Part shown: positions 55,255 through 64,000 of the stretch, in pieces
Layout of the letters: the number at the start of each line of letters is the position of its first letter
Numbering within the stretch: the stretch's first letter is position 1
Assembly (NCBI GenBank): GCA_037442205.1
Contig: JBBIQS010000010.1
Coordinates: 1 to 64,000 of the forward strand
Direction of reading: 5' to 3'
Origin: JBBIQS01 sp037442205
GTDB lineage: Bacteria; Myxococcota; Myxococcia; Myxococcales; UBA5297
DNA: 64,000 bases
Program-made: the position numbers and the translations under genes
Notes under the pieces: model-generated
What the model saw: only the letters and a program-made list of their open reading frames with translations
Databases searched by the model: none
What the model was told of the DNA's origin: nothing

Positions 55255-55313
55255 TGACGGCTGCGCCTGGATCGCCTACCAAGCTGCACCGCGCCGCCGC
55301 TGACGGCTGCGCC
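55255..55313. repeat. 13-bp direct repeat in the GH48/GH9 control region
   Basis: TGACGGCTGCGCC occurs at 55255-55267 and again at 55301-55313, 46 bases apart, in the 231-bp divergent gap. The second copy ends 11 bases before the GH9 start codon and runs into its ribosome site. It could be an operator for coordinated control of both cellulases. Confidence 0.4.
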
Positions 55314-55324
55314 CAGGAGGTTTC

Positions 55325-57334
55325 ATGACGCTCCGCCTCGCTTTCGCGCTCCTCGTCGGCGCCGCTCTCGCCGGCTGCGGCGCTGGGTCCTTGGGAACGT
55401 GCGCTCCCGCCTGCTCGGAAGTTGCGGGAGGGGCTTCTGATGCCTCGTCAGGAGCGGGGACCGACGCGGGCACGCCGCCCGGTGCCGGCGGCGCCTGCGC
55501 GGTTGACTCACAGGCGAGCACAGGTCCGTTCAACTACGCGGAGGCGCTGCAGAAGGCGATCTACTTCTACGATGTCCAGCGCTCGGGCAGGCTCCCCGCC
55601 GGCAACCGCGTGGAATGGCGAGGGGACTCCGCCCTGCTCGACGGTGCGGACGTCGGCAAGGATCTCACGGGCGGCTGGTACGACGCCGGCGACCACGTGA
55701 AGTTCGGCTTCCCGATGGCCTACTCGGCGACGATGCTGGCCTGGAGCGTCGCCGCGTACCGCGGCGCCTACCAGAAGAGCTGCCAGCTCTCGGCGATCCT
55801 CGCCAATCTGCGCTGGGCGACCGACTACTTTCTCAAGGCGCACACCGCGCCCAACGAGCTTTACGGCCAGGTGGGCAAGGGGTCGGACGATCACGCTTGG
55901 TGGGGACCGGCGGAGGTCCTGCCGATGAGCCGGCCCGCTTTCAAAATCGACGCGAGCTGCCCGGGCTCCGACCTCGCCAGCGAGACTGCCGCCGCGCTGG
56001 CTGCCGCCTCGATCGCCTTCAGGCCGACCGATCCCGCGTACGCCGACACGCTGGTCGCTCACGCCAGGCAGCTCTACGACTTCGCCGACCGGTACCGCGG
56101 CGCCTACAGCTCGTGCATCAGCGACGCCCAGGCCTTCTACAACTCGTGGAGCGGCTACAAGGACGAGCTGGTCTGGGGCGCGCTCTGGCTCTACAAGGCG
56201 ACGAGCGAGCCGGCCTACCTCGCCAAGGCGGAGAGCGGCTACGCGAGCCTCGACGCCAAGGCCTACAAGTGGACGCACAACTGGGATGACAAGACGACCG
56301 GCAGCCAGGTGCTGCTCGCCCAGCTCACCGGCAAGGCGCAGTACCACCAGGACGTCCAGCACTGGCTCGACTTCTGGACCGTCGGCACCGCCAGCGGAGA
56401 GCGCGTCACCTACACTCCCGGCGGGCTGGCCTGGCTCGACCAGTGGGGCTCGCTGCGCTACGCGGCCACCACCGCCTTCGTGGCGCTGGTCTACGGCGAC
56501 GGGCTCTCCGACGAGCAGCTCAAGCGGCGCTACCACGACTTCGCGCTGCGCCAGGTGAACTACATCCTCGGCGACAACCCCCGCCACAGCAGCTACCTGG
56601 TCGGCTTCGGGGCCAATCCGCCGACCAGGCCGCACCACCGCACCTCGCACGGCTCCTGGCTCGACTCTCTCTCCAACCCAGTCGAACAGCGCCACGTGCT
56701 CTACGGCGCGCTCGTCGGCGGGCCGGGCAGCGACGACTCCTACCAGGACGACCGCGCCGACTACGTCAAGAACGAGGTGGCCACCGACTACAACGCCGGG
56801 CTCACCGGCGCGCTGGCGCGCCTGGTGGAGGAGTATGGCGGCCGCCCGCTGGATGGCTTCCCCGCCAAGGAGCCCCGAACCGACGAGATCTTCGTCCAGG
56901 CCTCCGTCAACGCCTCGGGCCAGAACTTCACCGAGATCCGCGCGCTGCTGGTCAATCAGTCGGGCTGGCCGGCGCGGATCGGCGATCGCCTCTCGTTCCG
57001 CTACTTCTTCACGCTCGAGCCGGGGGTGACGCCCGCCATGCTCACGGTGAGCTCGCCCTACTCGACCTGCGGCGCCGTCGGCGCCCCCCAGCAGGCGCAC
57101 GGACAGGTCTACTCGGTGCTCGTCGACTGCGCCGGACAGAAGATCTCCCCCGGCGGCCAGTCGGCCTACCGACGCGAAGTCCAATTCCGCATCGCCAGCT
57201 CGGGTGCCTGGGATCCGTCCAACGACTGGTCGTACCAGGGCATCCCCACCACGCCAGGCGCGACGCCCCAGACGGCGCCGCACCTGGTGGTCTACGACGG
57301 AGGCCGCAAGATCTGGGGCGAAGAACCACCCTGA
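55325..57334 (+). CDS. GH9 cellulase with CBM3, lipoprotein
   Basis: 669 residues. A lipoprotein signal (ALAGCGAG, Cys at residue 18) and an Ala/Gly/Asp-rich spacer precede the GH9 domain (about 68-490). The first active-site segment GGWYDAGDHVKFGFPM gives the Asp pair (120 and 123), PHHRTSHG the His, and DYVKNEVATDYNAG the catalytic Glu. The C-terminus (about 510-669, with FTEIRALLVNQSGWPARIGD) is a CBM3, most like the CBM3c modules that make GH9 enzymes processive. Membrane anchoring through a lipid plus CBM3c suggests a surface-bound processive endoglucanase that works with the divergent GH48 enzyme. GGAGG lies directly upstream. Confidence 0.92.
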   Translation: MTLRLAFALLVGAALAGCGAGSLGTCAPACSEVAGGASDASSGAGTDAGTPPGAGGACAVDSQASTGPFNYAEALQKAIYFYDVQRSGRLPAGNRVEWRGDSALLDGADVGKDLTGGWYDAGDHVKFGFPMAYSATMLAWSVAAYRGAYQKSCQLSAILANLRWATDYFLKAHTAPNELYGQVGKGSDDHAWWGPAEVLPMSRPAFKIDASCPGSDLASETAAALAAASIAFRPTDPAYADTLVAHARQLYDFADRYRGAYSSCISDAQAFYNSWSGYKDELVWGALWLYKATSEPAYLAKAESGYASLDAKAYKWTHNWDDKTTGSQVLLAQLTGKAQYHQDVQHWLDFWTVGTASGERVTYTPGGLAWLDQWGSLRYAATTAFVALVYGDGLSDEQLKRRYHDFALRQVNYILGDNPRHSSYLVGFGANPPTRPHHRTSHGSWLDSLSNPVEQRHVLYGALVGGPGSDDSYQDDRADYVKNEVATDYNAGLTGALARLVEEYGGRPLDGFPAKEPRTDEIFVQASVNASGQNFTEIRALLVNQSGWPARIGDRLSFRYFFTLEPGVTPAMLTVSSPYSTCGAVGAPQQAHGQVYSVLVDCAGQKISPGGQSAYRREVQFRIASSGAWDPSNDWSYQGIPTTPGATPQTAPHLVVYDGGRKIWGEEPP

Positions 57335-57355
57335 GCACGGCCGAAACATCCGGCC

Positions 57356-60300
57356 TCAGCGTTCGGAGCCGGCCTGCGGCAACAGGTAGTGCAACGAGAT
57401 GCCGGCGCGCACCTCCTGGTAGTCGGGCGCCTGGTGGGCCTCGAAGCCGAGGCGCGCCTCGAGCCCGCTCACGGGCCGGTAGGCGATGAGCGCGCGGGCG
57501 TCGAACGCGAAGCCCGAGCTGCTGCCGGCTGGATAGAGCGAGTCCGGATCTGCCACCGCCTGGCCGCTGAGCGGGAAGGCCGGGCTGGCCGACTCGCGGA
57601 ACCAGTTGGCGCCTGGCTCGGCCTCGACTTCCAGGCGCAGCCGACCTTCGCGGCGAAAGGCGATGGGCAGCCCGGCGTGCAGGAAAAGCTGCGGGCTGAA
57701 GTAGCCGCCCTGGCCGAGAGTGAAGTAGCGCAGATTCTTGGAGTAGCCGAAGCCGGCCCAGGAGAGCCCGGCGGTCAGCGAGGTGGCGCCGTCCTGGAAG
57801 AGGCGCAGCCTGGCTCCCAGCCCCGCCTCGCCCGATCGGTTGGCCAGCACCTCGGTGCCATTGAGGAGATGAAAGCCCCCGAAGAAGAGGTAGGAGAGGT
57901 CCTCGCGCTCGAGGGCGAGCTCGACGCGGCCCCCCTGGCGCACCACTCCGCCCCACACCTTGCCGCTCTGCGGGTCCCGCGCCCCGGCGAAGGAGAGCAA
58001 GCTGTCGGTGACCGCGCGGCGCGAGAGCTCGACGCTCCAGCGCAGGCCGCCGGTCGCGGCGCGATAGCTCGCCCCGCCCACCGCGGACTGCAGCGGGAAG
58101 CCGAGCGGGGTGCTGCCCAGGTCGAGCAAGAGCCCGTGGCCGGTGTAGCCCAACCCCGCCGCGATCCCATTGGCCTGCTGCGAGAAGCCCTTGCCGGGCG
58201 CGAAGCTCGGCAGCGCCTGCCCGCTGCCGAAGCGCGCCGCCAGCGAATCGTCGGCGAGCAGGCCGGCATCGAGCTCGGTCGGCGTGACCTCCAGCGTCAG
58301 CCGCCCTCCCCTCCCGGCGGCGATGCCGGCGGCAATCGGCAGCCGCAGCTCGCTGAGCGCCCCCAGCCCGTCCTCGCCCGAGCGGCGCCGCAGCTCGAAC
58401 TGGGCGTCGGCGTGAGGGCGCCGCCGTTCCTCAAGCACCGCGAGTTGCTCTTCGGCCGCGGAGCGGATCAGGCTCGACAGTCGATCCCTTCCGGCCTCGA
58501 AGCGCTCCGCGGCGTGTGCCAGCAGCCCGTCGCCGCTGCTGGAATCGGGTTGGGCCGCAGCGGTCAAACGCAGCGTCGCGCGCAACTGATTCTCCGCCTC
58601 CTCTTCCCGGTCCTGGCGCAGCGCCAGGCGACCTGCCAACAGGTGCAGCGAGGGGCTCTGCGGATGGCGCTGCAGCCCCTCGTCGAGGAGCTTCGCCGCC
58701 GGCTCGAGCTCGCCGAGCTCCAGGCAAGCCGTGACCGCGCCGCGGCGGGCATCCGGGTCTGCCGGGTCGGCCTCGAGCGCGCGCTCGAACGCGGCGCGGG
58801 CGTCGCCCCAGCCACGGCTCTGCTCAAAGAGCCGGCCCAATGCTGCCAGGAGGCGCGGATCGTCGGGGTGCGCGGAGAGCCTCGGCTCGAGCACCTCCAG
58901 CGCCCCGCGCTCGTCCCAGGCCTCGCGCCGCTGGTCGGCGCCACGAACGGCCGCCGCGACGCGCAGCGCCTCGGCGCCCTGCTGGACGATCGCCGACAGC
59001 TTCTCCTCGGCGAGCTGATCGAGGATCGCCTCGGCCTCGGAGCTCTTGCCGAGCTCCAGCAGCGCCGACGCCAGCTGCAGTCGCAGGCCGGGTGTCGGCA
59101 GAGAGGAGGACTCGAGGGCCCTGCGCAGCGCGGCCACGGCGCGGTCTGCCCGCCCCAGCTGCGACCACCCCGCGGCGACCACCGCCAGCTCCTCGGGGCG
59201 ATCGGCAACGCGTACCTCGAGGGAGCCGAGCTCGCTCCGGGCGCTCACCCCGCCGCCCTGCCGAGCGCGGCGCACCAGCGCCTCTACCGCGATCTGCGTC
59301 TGCAGGCGGCGCTTGAAGTCGCGCAGCCCGTCATCCATGAGAGGCCCATCGATGCTCTCGAGTGCGGCCAGCGCGGATTCGGCCTTTCCCCCGGCGGCCG
59401 CCAGCCGCGCCTCGACGATCCGCGCCGCCGGCAACCCCGGCTGCAGGGCGGCGATCTTCTCGAGACAGGTGCGCGCCAGCTCCAACTCCTGCAGCTGCAG
59501 CGCGACGTTGGCGAGGTCGATCAGCACCCAGACGTTGGCGGGGTCGGCGCGATGGGCTTGGGCGAGATCGTCGGCCGCCGCCCGGGGGTCACTCGCCTGC
59601 TCGGCCTGCGCGCGCAGCCGTCCGTGCTCGGCGACCAGCTTTCCCTCCGGCAGCGCCTTGGCCGCGTCGAGCGCAGCGAGCTTGCGGTTGAGCGCGATCG
59701 CCTCGGGATACTGCTGCGCCTGCGCCAACAGCTGGATCAATGCCAACAATGCCTCGGCGTCGTCGGACCGGGCGTGGACCAGGGCGCGAAGGCCGGCCAG
59801 GGCCTCCGGGAGACGTCCCTGGGCGGCGTGGACCTCGGCCAGCGCGATCTCGGCCCGGCGCCGCTCCTCGGGCAGAACCTGGGCGGCCTCGAGGAGCTTG
59901 GACTCGGCGGCCGACAGTTCGCCCGATTCGCGCGCCCGGCCGACCTCGTCCATCAAGCCCCAGAACCGCGCCGTGGCCAGCGCCGGCGCCCACTCTCCGG
60001 CGCGCGACGGCGCCTTGGCTCGGGCGCCGCCGAGAAGCGCGGCCGCTTCTTCGAAGCGGCGCTGCCTGAGTCGGATGAACCCGAGCTGCGCGAGCACGTC
60101 GGCCGAGTCCGAGCGCGACCCGCCCAGAGACTCGAGCGCCTTTTCCGCCGCGTCGAGCCGGCCCGCCTCCAGATCCTTGGCGGCCTGGCGCAACAGCTGG
60201 CCTCGGCGCCCCTGGCCTTCGATCAGCCGCGCCCTCGCGGCCATCTCGGCATCCTCGGGGTGGCGGGCCAGGTAGTGGCGCAGCGCCGGCAGCACCGCCG

Positions 60301-60979
60301 GCGACTCGGGGAGCCATCCCAGCGCCTTGCGCCAGGCGATCCGCGCCTCGTCTGCCGAGGCCGGCTCGGCGTCGAGCGCGGCGAGCCGGCGCAGCGCCTC
60401 GGCGCGGGTCTCGGCGCGGTAGCTGAGGACCCTCGCCAGCGAAAGGCGCGGCCGCGGTTCGCCGGGGAAGCGCGAGGCGATCTCCTCCAACCCGGCGCAC
60501 GCCTGGGCCCACGCTCCGGCGGTGCCGGCAGCGGTCTCGAAGTACTCCAGCGCCAAGAACCCCGGCGGCTGCGGGCCCGCGAAGGCTTCCTGGTACCGGC
60601 GGATCGCCTCGTCGAGATCTCCTCGGCGGGCGAGCTGCCGGGCCTGCTCGAGCAGCCCCTGGAAGCGCTCGCCCAGCTCCGCCGCCCGCCCGAGCGCCTC
60701 GAGGCGCGCCTCGTCGGGGTGTGCCTCGCGCAGGCGATGCAAGAGCCGGAGAGCCTCCTGCTTCTGGCCGGCCCGCGCCCGCGCCCCGATTAGCTCGCCC
60801 AGCGCCTCGGCGTGGTCGGCATCGACCGCGAGGACCCGCTCCCAGGCCTCGGCGGCCTTGTCCTCTCGGCCGCGCAGCTGCCAGTACCACGCTGCCTGGA
60901 CCAGCCCCTCGGGCGCCGCAGCCGCCGTGGATGCCGCCAGGAGGCCGGCCACCCCCAGCCACCTCAGCGCCGTCCGCAC
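57356..60979 (-). CDS. bcsC: cellulose synthase outer-membrane/TPR subunit BcsC
   Basis: 1207 residues. A signal peptide (GTG start at 60979, GGGAGG upstream) leads into a long TPR array (about 30-870). The C-terminal BCSC_C beta-barrel begins near 880 and is recognisable by TPLGFPLQSAVGGASYRA, TDSLLSFAGARDPQSGK and the segment NLRYFTLGQGGYFSPQ. BcsC binds the cellulose chain in the periplasm and lets it through the outer membrane. It overlaps bcsZ by 16 bases, so translation is coupled. It is the last gene of the operon and converges with the GH9 gene 21 bases away. Confidence 0.93.
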   Translation of the reverse strand: MRTALRWLGVAGLLAASTAAAAPEGLVQAAWYWQLRGREDKAAEAWERVLAVDADHAEALGELIGARARAGQKQEALRLLHRLREAHPDEARLEALGRAAELGERFQGLLEQARQLARRGDLDEAIRRYQEAFAGPQPPGFLALEYFETAAGTAGAWAQACAGLEEIASRFPGEPRPRLSLARVLSYRAETRAEALRRLAALDAEPASADEARIAWRKALGWLPESPAVLPALRHYLARHPEDAEMAARARLIEGQGRRGQLLRQAAKDLEAGRLDAAEKALESLGGSRSDSADVLAQLGFIRLRQRRFEEAAALLGGARAKAPSRAGEWAPALATARFWGLMDEVGRARESGELSAAESKLLEAAQVLPEERRRAEIALAEVHAAQGRLPEALAGLRALVHARSDDAEALLALIQLLAQAQQYPEAIALNRKLAALDAAKALPEGKLVAEHGRLRAQAEQASDPRAAADDLAQAHRADPANVWVLIDLANVALQLQELELARTCLEKIAALQPGLPAARIVEARLAAAGGKAESALAALESIDGPLMDDGLRDFKRRLQTQIAVEALVRRARQGGGVSARSELGSLEVRVADRPEELAVVAAGWSQLGRADRAVAALRRALESSSLPTPGLRLQLASALLELGKSSEAEAILDQLAEEKLSAIVQQGAEALRVAAAVRGADQRREAWDERGALEVLEPRLSAHPDDPRLLAALGRLFEQSRGWGDARAAFERALEADPADPDARRGAVTACLELGELEPAAKLLDEGLQRHPQSPSLHLLAGRLALRQDREEEAENQLRATLRLTAAAQPDSSSGDGLLAHAAERFEAGRDRLSSLIRSAAEEQLAVLEERRRPHADAQFELRRRSGEDGLGALSELRLPIAAGIAAGRGGRLTLEVTPTELDAGLLADDSLAARFGSGQALPSFAPGKGFSQQANGIAAGLGYTGHGLLLDLGSTPLGFPLQSAVGGASYRAATGGLRWSVELSRRAVTDSLLSFAGARDPQSGKVWGGVVRQGGRVELALEREDLSYLFFGGFHLLNGTEVLANRSGEAGLGARLRLFQDGATSLTAGLSWAGFGYSKNLRYFTLGQGGYFSPQLFLHAGLPIAFRREGRLRLEVEAEPGANWFRESASPAFPLSGQAVADPDSLYPAGSSSGFAFDARALIAYRPVSGLEARLGFEAHQAPDYQEVRAGISLHYLLPQAGSER

Positions 60980-62055
60980 GTCGCCTCCCACGCTGTCCGG
61001 AGCCGCCCGTCGGCGGCGAAGCAATACCGGCCCTCCAGGAAGCCCAGCGCGAAGAGGGCCAGGTTCTGGTCGTAGTAGCGCGCTGGATGGCCGAAGAGCC
61101 CGTCGCGCTCGCTGGCCGCCAGACGCCGGGCGAGCCTGGCGGCCAGCGACGCCTGGCCGCGCACCCGGGCCTGCAGCAGCGCCACCGCCACGAAGCCGGG
61201 CGGCCCCTCTCCCCAGGCCCGCGCCGCCCTCACGTCCACCGTCTCCGGCACCGCCGCCTCCGGCCCGCTGGCCCGTAGCAGCCCGCGGGTCGAGTCGAGC
61301 CAATCGCCCCGCGCCGCCTCCTCGGGGAGCATCGCCGCCCAGAGGTAGCTGCGGATGGCGTCGTAGCTCCCCACCGGCTCGGCCGCGAACCCTTTGCCCG
61401 CGCGGTAGACGACCCAGTCCGGCACCAGCCCTCGCTCCGCGACCTCGCGCTGCAGCCGCTCTGCCGACGCCAGCACCGCGCCCCATCGCCCCGGCACCTG
61501 GCTCGCCAGCCGCCGCAGGACCTGAGGCGGCAGGTAGCTCGGGTTGAGCCGCCAGGCGTGGCCGGGCTCGAGCACGAACCCCTCGGGGCCGGGCAGCAGA
61601 ACCGGGCCCAGTCCGGGGAGGTCCGCCACCTCCTGCCGATCGACCTGCGCCAGCACCGCCCTGGCCAGCGCCGTGTAACGCTCGTCGCGCCACAGCCGCC
61701 CCGCCTCGAGCAGCACATAGCCCAGCCAGAGATCGGCGTCGGCTGCGGAGTTCGCGTCCAGCACGCCCCAGCGGCCGTCGCTCCCCCGCCCCCATTTCCA
61801 GGCGGGCAGCGCCCGGGCCAGGTCTCCCTTCGCCAGGTTGGCCTCGGTCCAGCGCAGCAGCCGGTCAAACCGCGCCCGGTCTTCGGCCACCAGCGAGAAG
61901 AACAGCGCGTAGGCCTGGCCCTCGGAGGTGGTGCGGCCCCCGGCGCTGGGCTCGAGGACCCGGCCGTCGCCGCTGATGAACTGCGCCGCGTACCGCTCCC
62001 ACAGCGGCCAGCTTCCCTGGCCCGCGACCAGGGCGGCGAGGAGCGCGGCCATCAT
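60964..62055 (-). CDS. bcsZ: GH8 endoglucanase BcsZ
   Basis: 363 residues. A short hydrophobic N-terminus ends near AGQG. The GH8 signature GGRTTSEGQAYALFFSLVAE contains the acid Glu45, and LDANSAADADLWLGYVLLEA holds the second catalytic acid (Asp106). BcsZ trims misaligned glucan chains during cellulose export. It starts inside the bcsB stop (ATGA) and overlaps bcsC, so the three are one translationally coupled operon. Length and order match bcsABZC clusters. Confidence 0.92.
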   Translation of the reverse strand: MMAALLAALVAGQGSWPLWERYAAQFISGDGRVLEPSAGGRTTSEGQAYALFFSLVAEDRARFDRLLRWTEANLAKGDLARALPAWKWGRGSDGRWGVLDANSAADADLWLGYVLLEAGRLWRDERYTALARAVLAQVDRQEVADLPGLGPVLLPGPEGFVLEPGHAWRLNPSYLPPQVLRRLASQVPGRWGAVLASAERLQREVAERGLVPDWVVYRAGKGFAAEPVGSYDAIRSYLWAAMLPEEAARGDWLDSTRGLLRASGPEAAVPETVDVRAARAWGEGPPGFVAVALLQARVRGQASLAARLARRLAASERDGLFGHPARYYDQNLALFALGFLEGRYCFAADGRLRTAWEATCGRR

Positions 62056-64000
62056 CGGCGACCTCCCTCGGCGAGCCGGGCGCGCATGCGCTGCTCGACA
62101 AAGCTCCGCGCGCCGGCGGCGCTGAGCAGTCCGCCGAGCAGCAGGGCCGGGACGAGCAGGTACCAGCGCTGCGCCAGCTCCCAGCGCAAGCGGGTGAAGG
62201 TCCCCAGCTCGCCGACGCCCTCGGTGGGACCGAGGCGGAAGAGCCAGCGCTGCTCGCCCGAGATCAGCAGCAGGTCGCCTCCGGGCTCGCGGGCGGTCAT
62301 GTAGCCTAGCCAATCGGGAGCCTGCGGCAGCGGCGCGCCACCGACCGCGGTGATGAGCATCGCCACCCGCCCTCCGCCCGACGGCGAGAGGATGCCGCCG
62401 ACCACGCCGAGCTCGCCGGCCGAAGAGATCACCTCGGCGACCCGCTCGCGGGCGTCGCGCGCCACGCGCCCGGCAAACGCTGGCGCCGGCCCAGGTGCCG
62501 GGCTGCTGCCCCACCCCTGCAGTGGCCAGCGCTCGGCCCAGGCGGCGATCAGCGGCTGCTCGCCGGGCGCGCCGATCACCACCAGGTCCTTGCCGGCGGC
62601 CTCGGCCGCTGCGGGCGCGGAGAGGAGCGCCACCCGCTCGCCGCCGCCTCCGGTGATGCTGGCGAGCTGGGCCAGCAACGAGAGCGCGGTGCCGACCTGG
62701 GCTGCCGAGGGGCGCTCCGCCAGGACGAGCGCCGTCTCGGCGAGGTCCGGCCGGCGAGTCAGCGGGAAGCCGTCGTAGGCGAAGGAGGCGATGTTGGGCA
62801 CCGAGGCGAAGTGCGGCAGGCCTTCGAAGTGGATCGTCGAGTCCCCGGAGATGGTCAGGCGCGCCTCCGGATCCGGCGAGGCGCAACCCTCGCCCTGCCT
62901 CTGGACGTCGAATCGAAGCTCGTTGAAGCCGCGCAGCGCCACCGCGGGCAGGAAGAGGCGGGCGCGACCGGTGCCGTCGCGCCCGGGCGGCGGCAGCGTC
63001 CCGACCGGCCTGCCGTTGAACGAGACGTAGACGCCGGACTGGACTGCCCCTCCGGACGCCGAGTAGCCGACGTCGAGGGACAGCTCCTGGCGCGGCCAGG
63101 GCCAGAGATCCGGAGCGACGCGGAAGGGCAGGCTCAGCGAGCCCTCGACGCCGGAGAGCGTGAGGCGAGGCTCGCCCGGATAGCGCGAGAACGGCACCGC
63201 GGCTCGGGTGTCGAGCCATCGCCCGGCCGAGGCGCTCCCGCGCCCCTTTTCCGGCGGGCTCTCGGGCAGGGCGAGACGCACGCCCTGCAGCGGCACGTCC
63301 GCGGCCAGCAAGGCCCTCGCGGCCCGCTCCAGCTCCGCCTGATCGCGCCCTTCGAGGACCAGCAGCCAGGCGCCAGGATCGTTTGAGCCGGGATGGGCGG
63401 CCCAGCGCAGCGCCGGCCCGCTCGGTGCCTCCAGGCCCAGGGCCCGCGCGCCGTCGGCGCCGGCGACCAGGACCACCGCGCGCCCGGGGGGCAGAGTGCC
63501 GAACGACGGCCGGAAGCGGAGCGCGATCCGCCCCCTGTGGCCAAGCCAGGCGGCGAACAGCCCGGCCGCGCGCACATCCTGCAGCTCGGGCGTGCCTGCG
63601 AAGACGATCGGCACCGTCGCCTCGCGGTCGAAGTCGGGGTCGACGAACGGCAGGGGCAGCAGGGCGAGGTCGTGAGGCCAGAAGGCCTCCTCGCTGGCAA
63701 TGCGGATGGCGACCGCCACCAGTGGGGCCCAGGCGCCGGCCGGGGCGCGGCAGGCGCCGGGGCGCTGCCCGGCGACATGAATCGTCAGCAGGTCGCGGTC
63801 GGCGAGCGCCGAGGGATCGACCTCGATTGGCTGTGGCGCGGCTCGCGCGGCGACGGTCCCCATCGTGCGTCCGTTGACCCTCACCTCGTAGCTCGCCTGG
63901 GCGCCCTCGGCGACCTCGAGCTCGACCCGGGCCCCGATCATTCGGCGATCGCCGCGCACGCTGAACGGGATTTCCAGGCCGGCGCGGGTGCTGCTGCGCT
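62052..64000 (-). CDS. bcsB: cellulose synthase regulatory subunit BcsB, C-terminal part
   Basis: The gene continues past the right edge; about 649 codons are visible. The segment LEIPFSVRGDRRMIGARVEL is the usual N-terminal portion, followed by two carbohydrate-binding-like beta-sandwich modules (the second around VSFNGRPVGTLPPPGRDGTG, then STIHFEGLPHFASVPN). A C-terminal membrane anchor (RWYLLVPALLLGGLLSAAG) completes it. BcsB is the periplasmic partner of the catalytic BcsA, which is expected upstream, outside the window. Its stop overlaps the bcsZ start (ATGA). Confidence 0.9.
   Translation of the reverse strand, partial: RSSTRAGLEIPFSVRGDRRMIGARVELEVAEGAQASYEVRVNGRTMGTVAARAAPQPIEVDPSALADRDLLTIHVAGQRPGACRAPAGAWAPLVAVAIRIASEEAFWPHDLALLPLPFVDPDFDREATVPIVFAGTPELQDVRAAGLFAAWLGHRGRIALRFRPSFGTLPPGRAVVLVAGADGARALGLEAPSGPALRWAAHPGSNDPGAWLLVLEGRDQAELERAARALLAADVPLQGVRLALPESPPEKGRGSASAGRWLDTRAAVPFSRYPGEPRLTLSGVEGSLSLPFRVAPDLWPWPRQELSLDVGYSASGGAVQSGVYVSFNGRPVGTLPPPGRDGTGRARLFLPAVALRGFNELRFDVQRQGEGCASPDPEARLTISGDSTIHFEGLPHFASVPNIASFAYDGFPLTRRPDLAETALVLAERPSAAQVGTALSLLAQLASITGGGGERVALLSAPAAAEAAGKDLVVIGAPGEQPLIAAWAERWPLQGWGSSPAPGPAPAFAGRVARDARERVAEVISSAGELGVVGGILSPSGGGRVAMLITAVGGAPLPQAPDWLGYMTAREPGGDLLLISGEQRWLFRLGPTEGVGELGTFTRLRWELAQRWYLLVPALLLGGLLSAAGARSFVEQRMRARLAEGGRR

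Noticed and set aside
57389..60793. 1134-codon plus-strand frame
   Set aside because: Antisense shadow of bcsC; translation is Arg/Gln/Leu-rich without motifs, while the minus strand gives a clear BcsC.

Overview
The window is about 64 kb of very GC-rich, gene-dense chromosomal DNA. It most likely comes from a member of the Myxococcota (Deltaproteobacteria in the older sense). Three things point there: a sigma-70-like gene of the Myxococcales Gmx1 type facing a zinc-finger/Ser-Thr kinase/TPR receptor; a C-terminal MYXO-CTERM-like sorting tail on a cellulase; and many Cys-rich or propeller-type surface lipoproteins. The flagellar export genes fliO-fliP at the left edge suggest a flagellated lineage, unlike the classic gliding myxobacteria. 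No rRNA, tRNA, CRISPR array, complete insertion sequence or prophage was seen.

Layout. 1-6.2 kb: start of a fliO-fliP operon, a Cys-rich lipoprotein, and a NitT/TauT-type ABC transporter (fused permease plus ATPase with a C-terminal AAA-associated domain) with no binding protein. 6.2-12.1 kb: a gene-poor 0.8 kb gap, then a small biosynthetic island made of a VOC-fold gene facing away from the operon FkbH-ACP-methyltransferase-MaoC-GNAT. Codon use here is visibly less GC-extreme than in the neighbours, and no ketosynthase or acyltransferase is present. 12-29 kb: mostly housekeeping and envelope genes: RsmB-like methylase, propeller lipoprotein, peroxiredoxin-like lipoprotein, HSDL2-like SDR, trpB2, M16 peptidase, OB-fold lipoprotein, ETF-beta lysine methyltransferase-like protein, DJ-1/PfpI, di-heme cytochrome c peroxidase, thiolase. 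29-32.2 kb: two tandem bacterial-microcompartment vertex proteins (EutN/CcmL) coupled to a class II aldolase and an MFS transporter, with no shell hexamer or trimer gene in view. 32.7-45.5 kb: ribosome hibernation factor, glgB, a decayed gene copy, a TfoX-N protein, a topoisomerase IV operon (parC-parE-unknown), htpX and asnS. 45.8-52.7 kb: VWA protein, coiled-coil membrane protein, Gmx1-type sigma factor, a small Cys-rich lipoprotein and the facing receptor kinase.

52.9-64 kb is the most striking part. A GH48 cellulase with a MYXO-CTERM-like tail and a GH9-CBM3 cellulase carrying a lipobox are divergently transcribed from a shared 231-bp control region. Next to them is a cellulose-synthesis operon (bcsB-bcsZ-bcsC, running in from the right edge). 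The two cellulases form the classic exo/endo pair, but both look tethered to the cell surface rather than released or cellulosomal, so breakdown and synthesis of cellulose are encoded side by side.

Across the window several promoter candidates share a TTGCC-type -35 and a TAGANT-like -10. In a few genes (24617, 18608, 48481, and fliO with a TTG start) the -10 lies only 6-9 bp before the start codon, which would give leaderless mRNAs. Starts were reset to match Shine-Dalgarno sites, lipoprotein signals and overlaps where the longest open frame was clearly too long. All family assignments are by motif recognition from the translated sequence, without database searches.
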